Shown here piece after piece: positions 22,800 to 30,641 of a stretch of DNA of 47,897 nucleotides. This stretch comes from an uncultured Collinsella sp. (GTDB taxonomy: Bacteria > Actinomycetota > Coriobacteriia > Coriobacteriales > Coriobacteriaceae): positions 1 through 47,897 of the forward strand of contig CAJKFS010000016.1 in assembly GCA_905199225.1 (NCBI GenBank), read 5' to 3'. Numbering within the stretch: position 1 is the stretch's first letter; each line of letters opens with the position of its first letter. The notes beneath the pieces are model-generated. The model was not told the DNA's origin. It did not search any database and worked only from the letters and a program-made list of their open reading frames with translations. Made by a program: the position numbers and the translations under genes.

Positions 22800-23651
22800 C
22801 TAGGCCAAAGAACACGAGTAGAACGTTTGGTTAAAAAAGTCGACGACTTCGTTTTCGAACGCATTGATGCGCTCGTGAGCGTATTTTGCATAGATGATAT
22901 GCCTCCGGTCACACTCAAGACCGTTGAATACGGCAAACTGATCCTTGGGATCGCTCACGGTATCCATAAGCGATGTGCCCATGAGCACCGATCCGCGCAC
23001 CCGAGACGACAGCGCCTCGAGGCCACCGGGAATTGGATTGGCAACCGCCGTGCAGGCGAGGCCCCGCTCGTCCAGAGCAGAAACCGCCAGCGCGACTCCG
23101 CCGCCAAGGCCCTCGCCCCATGCAAAGATGCGGTCGGGGTCCACGCCATCAAGATTACGCGCCACCTTCGCCATCGCGCAACCCCAACGGACGCGCTTGA
23201 CAAAAGCAGGAGAGGCAATCCCCTGCTGCAGCTCGCTGGATCCAATCGCCTCATCGTCCAGCGCAAGCACGGCATATCCCATGGCCGCAAACCTCGTCAT
23301 GTGATGCCATCCCCGCACGGGTCGGTCGATGTCGTGAAACATCAGACATAGCGGCACAAGCTCGGATGCTCGGGCGCGACCGGCAGGCTCGATCAAACGC
23401 GCGTGGACCACATCGCCACTAAGCTCAAAGGAAACCTCGGAGTAGCGGGCATACGGATTGGCGAAATCGATCGCCGTAATACTCGGCCCGCAAACCTCAA
23501 GGTCCGAAGCGGCTATCTCTAATTCGGAAACATCCGCAGAAGCATCACCGCGCCAATCCCGGAAATCAGCGAGCCTTGACGAAACCGTTCCAGGAATTCC
23601 CACGAGTCCGGGGACAATCAGCTCGTCAACATTGCTCTCGCACTTAGACAT
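22800..23651 (-). CDS. Esterase-like protein of the CE7 family, catalytic serine lost
   Basis: 283 aa alpha/beta-hydrolase related to its upstream neighbour (for example the C-terminal DQFAVFNGLECDRRH matches TQFAVYNNLSCDKRH). The nucleophile motif GASQGGG of the neighbour reads GEGLGGG here, with Gly181 in place of Ser. The oxyanion-hole Tyr in HGYPG is also gone (HDIDR). The acid Asp230 (SLMDTV) and His259 (YAHE) remain. By family knowledge this should be unable to hydrolyse esters by the usual mechanism. It overlaps the upstream esterase by eight bases, with GGGAGG before ATG 23651, so it is clearly translated with it. It may be a pseudoenzyme subunit, since CE7 enzymes form oligomers, or a binding protein. 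Function unknown. Confidence 0.8.
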   Translation of the reverse strand: MSKCESNVDELIVPGLVGIPGTVSSRLADFRDWRGDASADVSELEIAASDLEVCGPSITAIDFANPYARYSEVSFELSGDVVHARLIEPAGRARASELVPLCLMFHDIDRPVRGWHHMTRFAAMGYAVLALDDEAIGSSELQQGIASPAFVKRVRWGCAMAKVARNLDGVDPDRIFAWGEGLGGGVALAVSALDERGLACTAVANPIPGGLEALSSRVRGSVLMGTSLMDTVSDPKDQFAVFNGLECDRRHIIYAKYAHERINAFENEVVDFFNQTFYSCSLA

Positions 23652-24621
23652 GAGCCTCCCCTCCCTTGCAGAAAAACGGAATGATCAGATCATCAAAGTC
23701 CTGAATCTCCTCGTGGCCAAAGCCCTCAAAGAACTCATGACGCTTGTCGCAGGACAGGTTGTTGTACACCGCAAACTGCGTCGCCGGCGGACAGACGATA
23801 TCGGCTGTGCCCGTGCCAAACAGAACGGGGCATTTGACCATGGGGGCAAAGTTCTTGGAATCGAAGTACGCCAGTTTGGCATAGGCTTCCTCGATACGAG
23901 TCGAGTCCTCGTCAAACCAACGCGACCAATAGCGCAGACCCTCGTAGGCAATATCGTCGGCGTCCAGATCCCAAACCAGGCGGAAGTCCGATAAGAAGGG
24001 ATAGAGGATGGCCGCGCGATTGATAAGCTCGCTGTTAAGCGCGCAGGTCGCAATACCCAAACCGCCACCCTGCGATGCGCCGTTCACATACACGCGGGTA
24101 AGATCGATGCCCTCGAGCTCGCGAACGATGCGGCACAGAATGCGGATATCCTGATGTAGGCGGACATAGTAGAGGTTGGCCGGATCGCCGTCGATACCGG
24201 CGACGATATGGCCCGCGACCGTTGTGCCCTCAAATCCACCAATGTCCTCGGAGGGACCTCCTTGGCCGGGGCAGTCGAGGGCGATGAGCGCCATGCCCAT
24301 GCCCGAAAACGACGCCTGCTCAAACCAGCTGCGGCTCGCACCCGGATATCCATGGAACTGAAGCACCAGCGGCATGGGCTCCTCCGAGACCGGCTTGAGG
24401 TACTTGGCATGCAGGCGTGCACCACACATGCCGGTATACCAGAGGTCGAAAAACCGACAGGTCGCGGAATCCGCAACCGAAGCCGCCTCAATCGCGTAGT
24501 CGAGCTCGACGGCGTCGGCCTCGGCCATGCGGTCCTTCCAAAAGAAATCGAAATCCGATGGACGGGGCATAGCGCCTCGATATTCACCAAATTGCTGTTG
24601 TAGCTCCTGAGCACTTGGCAT
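23644..24621 (-). CDS. CE7-family acetylesterase, probable sialate O-acetylesterase
   Basis: 325 aa cytosolic alpha/beta-hydrolase of the acetyl-xylan esterase/cephalosporin-C deacetylase family (AXE1). N-terminal RPSDFDFFWKDRM, oxyanion-hole FHGYPG (Tyr92), nucleophile Ser183 in NGASQGGG, Asp274 in GTADIVCPP and His303 in GFGHEE: the full triad. Inside a sialic-acid operon its likely job is to remove O-acetyl groups from imported sialic acid. This is inferred from context; the family also acts on acetylated xylooligosaccharides. ATG 24621 was chosen by alignment, as no strong ribosome site is seen; TTG 24636 is an alternative. It follows the ABC ATPase gene by about 80 bases. Confidence 0.86.
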   Translation of the reverse strand: MPSAQELQQQFGEYRGAMPRPSDFDFFWKDRMAEADAVELDYAIEAASVADSATCRFFDLWYTGMCGARLHAKYLKPVSEEPMPLVLQFHGYPGASRSWFEQASFSGMGMALIALDCPGQGGPSEDIGGFEGTTVAGHIVAGIDGDPANLYYVRLHQDIRILCRIVRELEGIDLTRVYVNGASQGGGLGIATCALNSELINRAAILYPFLSDFRLVWDLDADDIAYEGLRYWSRWFDEDSTRIEEAYAKLAYFDSKNFAPMVKCPVLFGTGTADIVCPPATQFAVYNNLSCDKRHEFFEGFGHEEIQDFDDLIIPFFCKGGEAHV

Positions 24622-24701
24622 GGCTCGTGAACCCAACCTTTCGAAATCGCAACGGAGGTGCGCCCGGCAAGGGAACCGGGCGCAAGGGAGGGAAAGCGAG
24701 G

Positions 24702-25529
24702 CTACTCGCCGAGCTTGGGATGCAGCAGCGACGGCGCAGCGCCGAGCAGCATCTTGGTGTAGGGGTCCTGAGGGTGCTGGAAGACCTGCTTGGCCTCGCC
24801 ATGCTCGACGATCTTGCCGCCATTCATAACGATGATATCGTCAGAGATATAGCGGACCGTCTGGATGTCATGGCTGATGAACACCATGGCCAGGCCGAGC
24901 TCCTTCTTAAGGTCGGTCAGCAGGTTCAGAATCTGCGCGCGGACCGAAACGTCCAGAGCCGAGGTGGGCTCGTCGGCGATGATGGCATCCGGGTTCAGCG
25001 ACAGGGCACGGGCAATTGCGACGCGCTGGCGCTGGCCGCCCGAAAGCTGGCCGGGAAGAACCTCGGCGGCGGAGCTGGGCAGACCGGTGAGCTCCAAGAG
25101 CTCCTTGACGCGCTTCTCCTGCTCGGCCTCGGTACCCAGGTTGTGGACGCGCATGGGGTCGAGCAGTTGCTCGCGAACGACCATGCGGGGGTTGAGCGCC
25201 GTGGCCGGGTTCTGGAACACGACCGAGATGACGCGACCCATGTGGCGACGGTCCTCGGCGGTACGTTTGGTAACGTCCTTGCCCTTAAAGTAGACCTTGC
25301 CGCTCGTGGGGGCCTGCAGGCCGCACATGACGTTGGCGGTGGTGGACTTTCCGCAACCGGACTCGCCGACGATGCCGATGGTCTGTCCGGGCATGAGCTT
25401 AATCGTTACACCCTGGACGGCGTGAACCAGGTTGGGGTGCAGAATCGAGCCGGTACGGGTCCTAAAGGTGACGTGGACGTCATCAAGGAAGATGATCGGC
25501 TCGACGCCGTTGACTGCGGTCTCGCTCAT
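24702..25529 (-). CDS. ABC transporter ATP-binding protein (DppF/OppF-like, sialic-acid operon)
   Basis: 275 aa cytoplasmic ATPase. Walker A GIVGESGCGKST, Q-loop VVFQNPATALNP (Asn for the usual Asp), signature LSGGQRQRVAIARA, Walker B AIIADEPTSALD, H-loop FISHDIQTV. It ends soon after the H-loop region and lacks the C-terminal oligo_HPY extension seen in OppD/OppF at 6.4-8.5 kb. The ATG directly abuts the stop codon of the permease-ATPase fusion upstream. Probably the second ATPase of the transporter, pairing with the ATPase half of the fusion. Confidence 0.9.
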   Translation of the reverse strand: MSETAVNGVEPIIFLDDVHVTFRTRTGSILHPNLVHAVQGVTIKLMPGQTIGIVGESGCGKSTTANVMCGLQAPTSGKVYFKGKDVTKRTAEDRRHMGRVISVVFQNPATALNPRMVVREQLLDPMRVHNLGTEAEQEKRVKELLELTGLPSSAAEVLPGQLSGGQRQRVAIARALSLNPDAIIADEPTSALDVSVRAQILNLLTDLKKELGLAMVFISHDIQTVRYISDDIIVMNGGKIVEHGEAKQVFQHPQDPYTKMLLGAAPSLLHPKLGE

Positions 25530-27545
25530 CTACATCACCTCCGCGTGAGGGGTCAAACCATTTGCCTTGAGCACCTCGTCGGGGAGCTCGGAATAGAAGT
25601 GCTCGGTGCCGGGCACGCGCTTGAAGACCGGACGGGTGTCCAGGCCAATGCGCGGATGGCTCGAGCGGGGCGCGAAGCGATCGCCCTTGGGGAAATCGCG
25701 CGGGCTCGGAACGGCGCCGGGCACCTGGTGCAGGCGGCCCGAACCGCTCTCGATGGACAGGACGGAACCCAGAAGGCCACGGGTGTACTCGTGGATCGGG
25801 TTGGTGAGCAGCTCCTTGGTGGGCGCCTGCTCGATAACCTGGCCGGCGTACATAACCGTGATGTTATGAGCGACCTCGGCGACCAGTGCAAGGTCGTGCG
25901 AAACGAAGATCATGGCAAAGCCGAGCTTGGCCTGAAGGTCGTTAAGCAGTTTGATGACCTGCTTCTGGACGGTAACGTCCAGAGCGGTCGTGGGCTCGTC
26001 GCAGATGACCAGCTTGGGGTCGCGGGTAAGGGCCATAGCGATCAGAACGCGCTGACGCTGACCACCGGAAAGCTCATGCGGATAGCTCTCGAGCGTACGC
26101 TTGGGGTCGAGGCCCACGAGCTCCAGGAGCTCCTCGGCGCTACGGGTGCCGCCGCGCTTGGTAAGCTGCTTCATCTGGGCAGAGATGAGCATGGAGGGGT
26201 TAAGCGAGGACAGGGCGTCCTGATAGACCATAGCGATATCGGTACCGCGCAGGCCGAACCACTCCTTCTTGCTCATCTTGAGCAGGTCGCGACCCTCCCA
26301 GAGAACCTCGCCGGAAAGATGCTCGTCATCGTCGGTCAGGCCCATGATGGCCAGCGTGGTGATGGACTTACCGCAACCGGACTCGCCCACCAGACCCATG
26401 GTCTGACCAGGACGGACGTCAAAGTTGACATGGTCGACGACGTTGATATCACCGTGATGCTCAAACTGGATGCAGAAGTCACGGACCGAGAGAATCGGTT
26501 CGACAGACTCGTCGGGCACATGGCGATCGTCACGCTTGAGCTCGACATCGCGCAGGGCGCCAAGGCGAGCGGAGAGGGACTGGGCCTGCTCCTTGTAGGC
26601 GCGAACGGGGTCGGAGACCAGCAGGTCGGCCTCGCGACGCTTGGAGGAATCGGTCGGATCCAGGGCGGCGGAGGGAGCAGCGGCCATGGCGTCGGTAATG
26701 CCCTCGGAGAGGATGTTGAGCGCCAGGCAGGTGATCATGATGGCCAGGCCCGGGAACAGCGCCTGCCACCAACGGCCGGCGAGCACGCCGCCGCGGGCGT
26801 CGGCGAGGATGTTGCCCCAGGTAGCGGTGGGCTCCTGGATACCAGCGCCGATGAAGGTCAGCGAGGCCTCGAAGATGATGGCGTCGGCGACCAGGGTAAC
26901 GGTGAAGACCATGATCGGGGCGATGCAGTTACGTAGAACATGCTTGATCAAAATCCACGGAGCCTTGGCGCCGGAAACGATGACCGCGCGGACATAGTCC
27001 TCGCCGTACTCGGACACGATGTTGGCGCGCACGATACGGGCAATCTGCGGAGTGTACATAAAGCCGATGGCGAAGATGATCGACGGCACGGAGTTGCCCA
27101 GGATGGAGACGAAGACGGCCGCGAGGGCGATGCCCGGGATGGACATGATGATGTCCAGGATACGCATGATCGTCTCGGAGACGGCCTTACGCGAAACCGC
27201 TGCAAGGGCGCCCACGACCGAGCCGCAGACCAGAGCCATGGCAGTGGCGCCAAAGCCGATGATCAGCGAGTAACGACCACCGTAGAGCATACGCGACAGA
27301 ATGTCGCGACCCTTATCGTCGGTACCGAAGATAAATCCGTTGCCGGGAGCCTGGCGAGCCGTAAAGATCTCGACCGGGCTATAGGGGGCAAGAAGGGGCG
27401 CCAGAATCGCAGTCAGGGCGACCAGCACCAGCACGACGGCGGCAATCTTAGAAGACAGCGTCATCTTCTTCCAGCCACCGAGCTTGAGCCCCTTGGAGGC
27501 AGCCTTCTCGAGCTGCTCGGTTTGCTTCTCTCGAATCTTTACCAT
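25530..27545 (-). CDS. Natural fusion of DppC-type permease and DppD-type ATPase
   Basis: 671 aa. Residues about 1-290 are a DppC/OppC permease: first helix IAAVVLVLVALTAILAPLLAP, the FGTDDKGRDILSRMLYGGRYS hallmark, and an ATPase-contact loop near VRAVIVSGAKAPWILIKHV. A charged linker (about 290-340) leads to a complete ATPase: Walker A GLVGESGCGKSI, Q-loop MVYQDALSSLNP, signature LSGGQRQRVLIAMA, Walker B LVICDEPTTALD, H-loop FVSHDLALV. The C-terminal oligo_HPY-like tail keeps RFAPR but has no cysteines. There is no frame break, so this is a real fusion that ties one permease to one ATPase. Four-domain stoichiometry is completed by the separate permease and ATPase on either side. The sialic-acid substrate is inferred from nanAKE downstream. 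Confidence 0.9.
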   Translation of the reverse strand: MVKIREKQTEQLEKAASKGLKLGGWKKMTLSSKIAAVVLVLVALTAILAPLLAPYSPVEIFTARQAPGNGFIFGTDDKGRDILSRMLYGGRYSLIIGFGATAMALVCGSVVGALAAVSRKAVSETIMRILDIIMSIPGIALAAVFVSILGNSVPSIIFAIGFMYTPQIARIVRANIVSEYGEDYVRAVIVSGAKAPWILIKHVLRNCIAPIMVFTVTLVADAIIFEASLTFIGAGIQEPTATWGNILADARGGVLAGRWWQALFPGLAIMITCLALNILSEGITDAMAAAPSAALDPTDSSKRREADLLVSDPVRAYKEQAQSLSARLGALRDVELKRDDRHVPDESVEPILSVRDFCIQFEHHGDINVVDHVNFDVRPGQTMGLVGESGCGKSITTLAIMGLTDDDEHLSGEVLWEGRDLLKMSKKEWFGLRGTDIAMVYQDALSSLNPSMLISAQMKQLTKRGGTRSAEELLELVGLDPKRTLESYPHELSGGQRQRVLIAMALTRDPKLVICDEPTTALDVTVQKQVIKLLNDLQAKLGFAMIFVSHDLALVAEVAHNITVMYAGQVIEQAPTKELLTNPIHEYTRGLLGSVLSIESGSGRLHQVPGAVPSPRDFPKGDRFAPRSSHPRIGLDTRPVFKRVPGTEHFYSELPDEVLKANGLTPHAEVM

Positions 27546-27548
27546 AAT

Positions 27549-28505
27549 CTACACCGTCCTGATGCGCGGGTTGATGAGCAGGTAGAGCATGTCAACCACG
27601 ATGTTGATGATGATGAAGGCAAGAGCAACGACGATGACGACGCCCTGAACCAGGTTCGCCTCGTTGCCCTGAACGCCCTGCAGAATCGCGGTGCCCATGC
27701 CGGGGAGGTTGAAGATAACCTCGATGACGACGGCGCCGCCCATGAGGTAACCGATCTTAAGACCGAGGGTGGTGACCGGGGTGATCAGCGCATTGCGAAG
27801 AACGTTGATGCCGACGACGACCTTCTCGGGAACGCCGGCGCCGCGAGCCATACGGACATAATCCTTGTCGAGCTCCTCGACCATGGCGGTACGCACGATA
27901 CGAGTCATCTGGCCCGTCAGCGGAAATGCCAAGGCGATAGCGGGCATGATCATACGTCCCAGATAGCCAACCGGATTCGTGGTGAAGTGAGGCAGAGCAC
28001 CCGATGCCGGGAGCACCTTAAGGTAGGAAGAGAACAGCAGGATCAACAGAACGGCAAGCCAGAACGACGGGGTTGCCAAGCCGGCGATGGAAAAGACGCG
28101 GATCACTTGGTCCGGCCATTTGTCGCGATACAGTGCCGCGATGACGCCGAGCAAAAACGAAACGACCGCACCGATGGCAAGACCGATAAAGGTCAGCTGC
28201 ATCGTGACGGGCAGGGCCGTGGAGATGCGCTTGGCAACGGAGTTGCGAGCAGCACCATAGGTGCCCATGTCGCCATGGATCAGATCGCCCATATAGCGCA
28301 CGTAGCGCACGGGCCAGGGGTCGTCCAGACCATACTTCTCATGGTACTCGGCAACCGCCTCGGGCGAGGCACCGTCACCCAACGCCGTGTAGGCGGGGTC
28401 GGTCTTGGAGAACGACATAAGGAAGAACACCAGGACGGTGACGCCCAATGCCATGATCGGCAGCGCCACAAGACGCCTTCCAATCAAACGTAGCAAGTTG
28501 TTCAC
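27549..28505 (-). CDS. ABC transporter permease (DppB-like, sialic-acid operon)
   Basis: 318 aa inner-membrane permease. N-terminus LLRLIGRRLVALPIMALGVTVLVFFLMS, periplasmic loop with a YGLDDPWPVRYVRY phrase, ATPase-contact loop MARGAGVPEKVVVGINVLRNA, and about six transmembrane segments. The start is GTG 28505 with AGGGGAG five bases upstream; the upstream in-frame ATG at 28538 has no site. Three bases separate it from the fusion gene, so the two are coupled. It completes the membrane channel together with the permease half of the fusion. Confidence 0.9.
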   Translation of the reverse strand: MNNLLRLIGRRLVALPIMALGVTVLVFFLMSFSKTDPAYTALGDGASPEAVAEYHEKYGLDDPWPVRYVRYMGDLIHGDMGTYGAARNSVAKRISTALPVTMQLTFIGLAIGAVVSFLLGVIAALYRDKWPDQVIRVFSIAGLATPSFWLAVLLILLFSSYLKVLPASGALPHFTTNPVGYLGRMIMPAIALAFPLTGQMTRIVRTAMVEELDKDYVRMARGAGVPEKVVVGINVLRNALITPVTTLGLKIGYLMGGAVVIEVIFNLPGMGTAILQGVQGNEANLVQGVVIVVALAFIIINIVVDMLYLLINPRIRTV

Positions 28506-28570
28506 GTTCTCTCCCCTTTCTTTTGTCGGTAGGACCAACTGGTATATGAGTACGGATACTCATTACAAGA

Positions 28571-28602
28571 CCCGAGCGACATCGTTGCCGCCCGGGTCTT
28601 TG
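28571..28602 (-). terminator. Hairpin between binding-protein and permease genes
   Basis: Stem AGACCCGGGCG/CGCTCGGGTCT (11 bp with one G-U) followed on the minus strand by TTGTAATG, without a proper T-run. It is in the same position as the hairpin between oppA and oppB, so it probably lowers expression of the downstream genes relative to the binding protein. Confidence 0.65.
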
Positions 28603-28662
28603 TTTCAACTATGAGGATACGGTCCCAACGACCGACATCCTGCATATAGACTCAAGCGAGTC

Positions 28663-30276
28663 TTACGCCTTGACGGTCGCAACGCCCCTGAAGGACATGC
28701 TCGTCGTGCCGATGCCCTTGAAACCATCGAGGGCCTCGCCATTGGGCGCAGTGGACGGATCGTCCCAAGAAGCGGAGACGGTCTTGACGTGGACAACGGG
28801 GTACAGAACGGCGTTGTCGGCAATGATGTCGAAACACTCGTTCCACTTCTTCTGCTGCTCGTCGCCCTCGGCGGCAAGAGCCTCGTCCATGAGACCGTGG
28901 AGCTTCTGCCACTCAGCGGACTCCTTCCACGGGCAACGGGTCTGCATCCAGACGTTGTCGCCGTACCACCAGTTGAGCAGCAGGTCGGGGTCGGCGCCGA
29001 AGCAGGAAGGATCGCCAGGGGCAAGGAGGATATCGTAGGCCTCGCCGCCGTCGATGGCGGCGTAGGTGGCCGGCGAGGTATCGGTCTGGATGGTCACATC
29101 GAAGCCGAGAGCGTCGAGGTCGTTCTTGACCTGGGCGGCCATGCCCTTAATCTGCTCGTTGTCGGTGGTGCGCAGGGTGATGGCACCCGGGGTGATGCCA
29201 GACTCCTCGATGAGCTTCTTAGCCTTCTTGGTGTCGGTCTTGTACACCGTGGAAGCCTCATGATAGTTGGTGAAGCTCTTGGGCAGGTAGCAGCTGGCAG
29301 CGGTGGCAAGGCCGGCGAAGGTGTTGCTGACCATCTTCTCGGTGTCGAGCGCATACATGACAGCCTGACGGACCTTGACGTTGTTCCAAGGCTCCTTGGC
29401 GACGTTGAACATGATGAAGCGGGTGCCGAAACCCTGAACGTTGTCAATCTTGCAGCCGGCGCTCTCGAGCTGGTCGACGGCGTCAGCGGTAACGAGCTCC
29501 ATAACGAGCGTGGAGCCCTCCTGCTGAGCGGTAACGCGAGCAGTGGGGTCGGTCAGGATGCTGTACTGGATCTTCTTATCCTCGGCAGCATACTCACCGT
29601 TGTACTCGGGGTTGGGAACCAGGGTGATCTCGGTATCGGAGATAGAGTCGTACATCCAGGGGCCGGAGCCGATCGGCTGCTTGGCGCGATCCTCCTCGGT
29701 CTGGGTGGCCGGGGTAACGCGGACGATGGCCAGACGATCCTTGAGCAGGGAGAAGTTGGGGACCTTGGTCTTGACCGTCACGGTGCTGGCGTCCTTGGCC
29801 TCGATGGACTCGAAGGGCTGGAAGAACGGAGCATAGGTAGCGGAAGCGGCGCAAGCGGTGTAGGAGGCAACGACATCGTCAGCGGTGACCTCGGTGCCAT
29901 CGGAGAACTTGGCGCCCTTGCGGATGGTGACCTCGAAAGTGGTGTCGTCCACAGACTTGGGATCGTCGGTGGCGAGCTCGTTGAAGGTGCTGTAGTCGTG
30001 GTAATCGATGCCGTAGAGGCCCTCGACGACGTGCCAGTTAGCACCCAGGCCCACAGCGGAGCCGGTGCTGGCGGGATCGAAGCTGGACGGAGCGTAAGCG
30101 GAACCAGCGGTGATCACGCCGCCGCCACGGTTGGCGGAATCGGTGGAGCCGGAAGCGGAACCCTCGTCGCTAGAGCTGCCACCGCAGCCAGTGAGACCAA
30201 GGCCGGCGACAGCAGCGACGCTGCCGGTGAGGCCGAGGAACGAACGCCTGGACATACCCTTGTTGATGATGGCCAT
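28663..30276 (-). CDS. Extracellular solute-binding lipoprotein (SBP_bac_5), probable sialic-acid receptor
   Basis: 537 aa lipoprotein. The signal has a twin-arginine-like SRRSFLG, a hydrophobic stretch and lipobox LTGC with Cys31, then a Ser/Gly-rich linker. The mature fold is the peptide-binding family: ITAGSAYAPSSFDPAST..., a RKGAKFSDGTEVTADDVV motif and IGSGPWMYDS. ATG 30276 has AGGAG about six bases upstream. First gene of a nine-gene operon ending in nanE. Some peptide-family ABC systems (SatABCD type) carry Neu5Ac; I infer that substrate from nanAKE. Peptides remain possible if the catabolic genes are only loosely linked. Confidence 0.87.
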   Translation of the reverse strand: MAIINKGMSRRSFLGLTGSVAAVAGLGLTGCGGSSSDEGSASGSTDSANRGGGVITAGSAYAPSSFDPASTGSAVGLGANWHVVEGLYGIDYHDYSTFNELATDDPKSVDDTTFEVTIRKGAKFSDGTEVTADDVVASYTACAASATYAPFFQPFESIEAKDASTVTVKTKVPNFSLLKDRLAIVRVTPATQTEEDRAKQPIGSGPWMYDSISDTEITLVPNPEYNGEYAAEDKKIQYSILTDPTARVTAQQEGSTLVMELVTADAVDQLESAGCKIDNVQGFGTRFIMFNVAKEPWNNVKVRQAVMYALDTEKMVSNTFAGLATAASCYLPKSFTNYHEASTVYKTDTKKAKKLIEESGITPGAITLRTTDNEQIKGMAAQVKNDLDALGFDVTIQTDTSPATYAAIDGGEAYDILLAPGDPSCFGADPDLLLNWWYGDNVWMQTRCPWKESAEWQKLHGLMDEALAAEGDEQQKKWNECFDIIADNAVLYPVVHVKTVSASWDDPSTAPNGEALDGFKGIGTTSMSFRGVATVKA

Positions 30277-30641
30277 GTCTTCTCCTATCAATAGAGAATC
30301 TTACTCGGGAGCACCTAGACGTGCCCCCGCGCAACTTGCGGACGATATATACCTTACCTACCGACGAACCCAACTGAGGTGCCGCGCTCGGCGACCGATA
30401 CATACATACGCTTGAACGGTATTTACTACCGTTCACCGAATTCATTGACAAATGATTCGCCAGACAGTATGTATCGGCGAGGTGAGATATCAGTCTTCGT
30501 CAACCCGCAGGATAGCAGGGTTGTTCACCATGACTAGTCAAACGTTTTAGCGTTAATAAAACCCGAAACCAGCATGCAATCATGGCGAAATAAATGGTTG
30601 AAAATCACGCAATCATGTATATCAGTAGTTTAGGCTCGTGT
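30277..30641. other. Regulatory region upstream of the sialic-acid operon
   Basis: 365 bases between the binding-protein gene and the uvrC stop; no gene is seen. It holds a perfect 8+8-bp palindrome (30414-30434), an 11-bp inverted repeat (30395-30405 with 30467-30477) and a LacI-type string TCAAACGTTTTAG (30538-30550). On the minus strand the promoter candidates are TTGGGT with TATATA (about 30346-30351), and TTGTCA-17-TAGTAA overlapping the palindrome. CAACCC/GGGTTG (30501-30523) forms a small hairpin that could mark the end of the uvrC transcript. Confidence 0.55.
30414..30434. promoter_or_regulatory. Putative operator palindrome of the sialic-acid operon
   Basis: GAACGGTA-N5-TACCGTTC, a perfect 8-bp inverted repeat with a 5-base spacer. 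It overlaps a possible -10 (TAGTAA) that lies 17 bases from TTGTCA on the minus strand, a position fitting repression. No regulator gene lies next to the operon, so the binding protein is unknown. Confidence 0.6.

Noticed and set aside
24615..28493. Plus-strand open frames of 773 and 517 aa opposite the ABC transporter genes
   Set aside because: Mirror frames of strongly conserved ATPase and permease genes; no motifs of their own.
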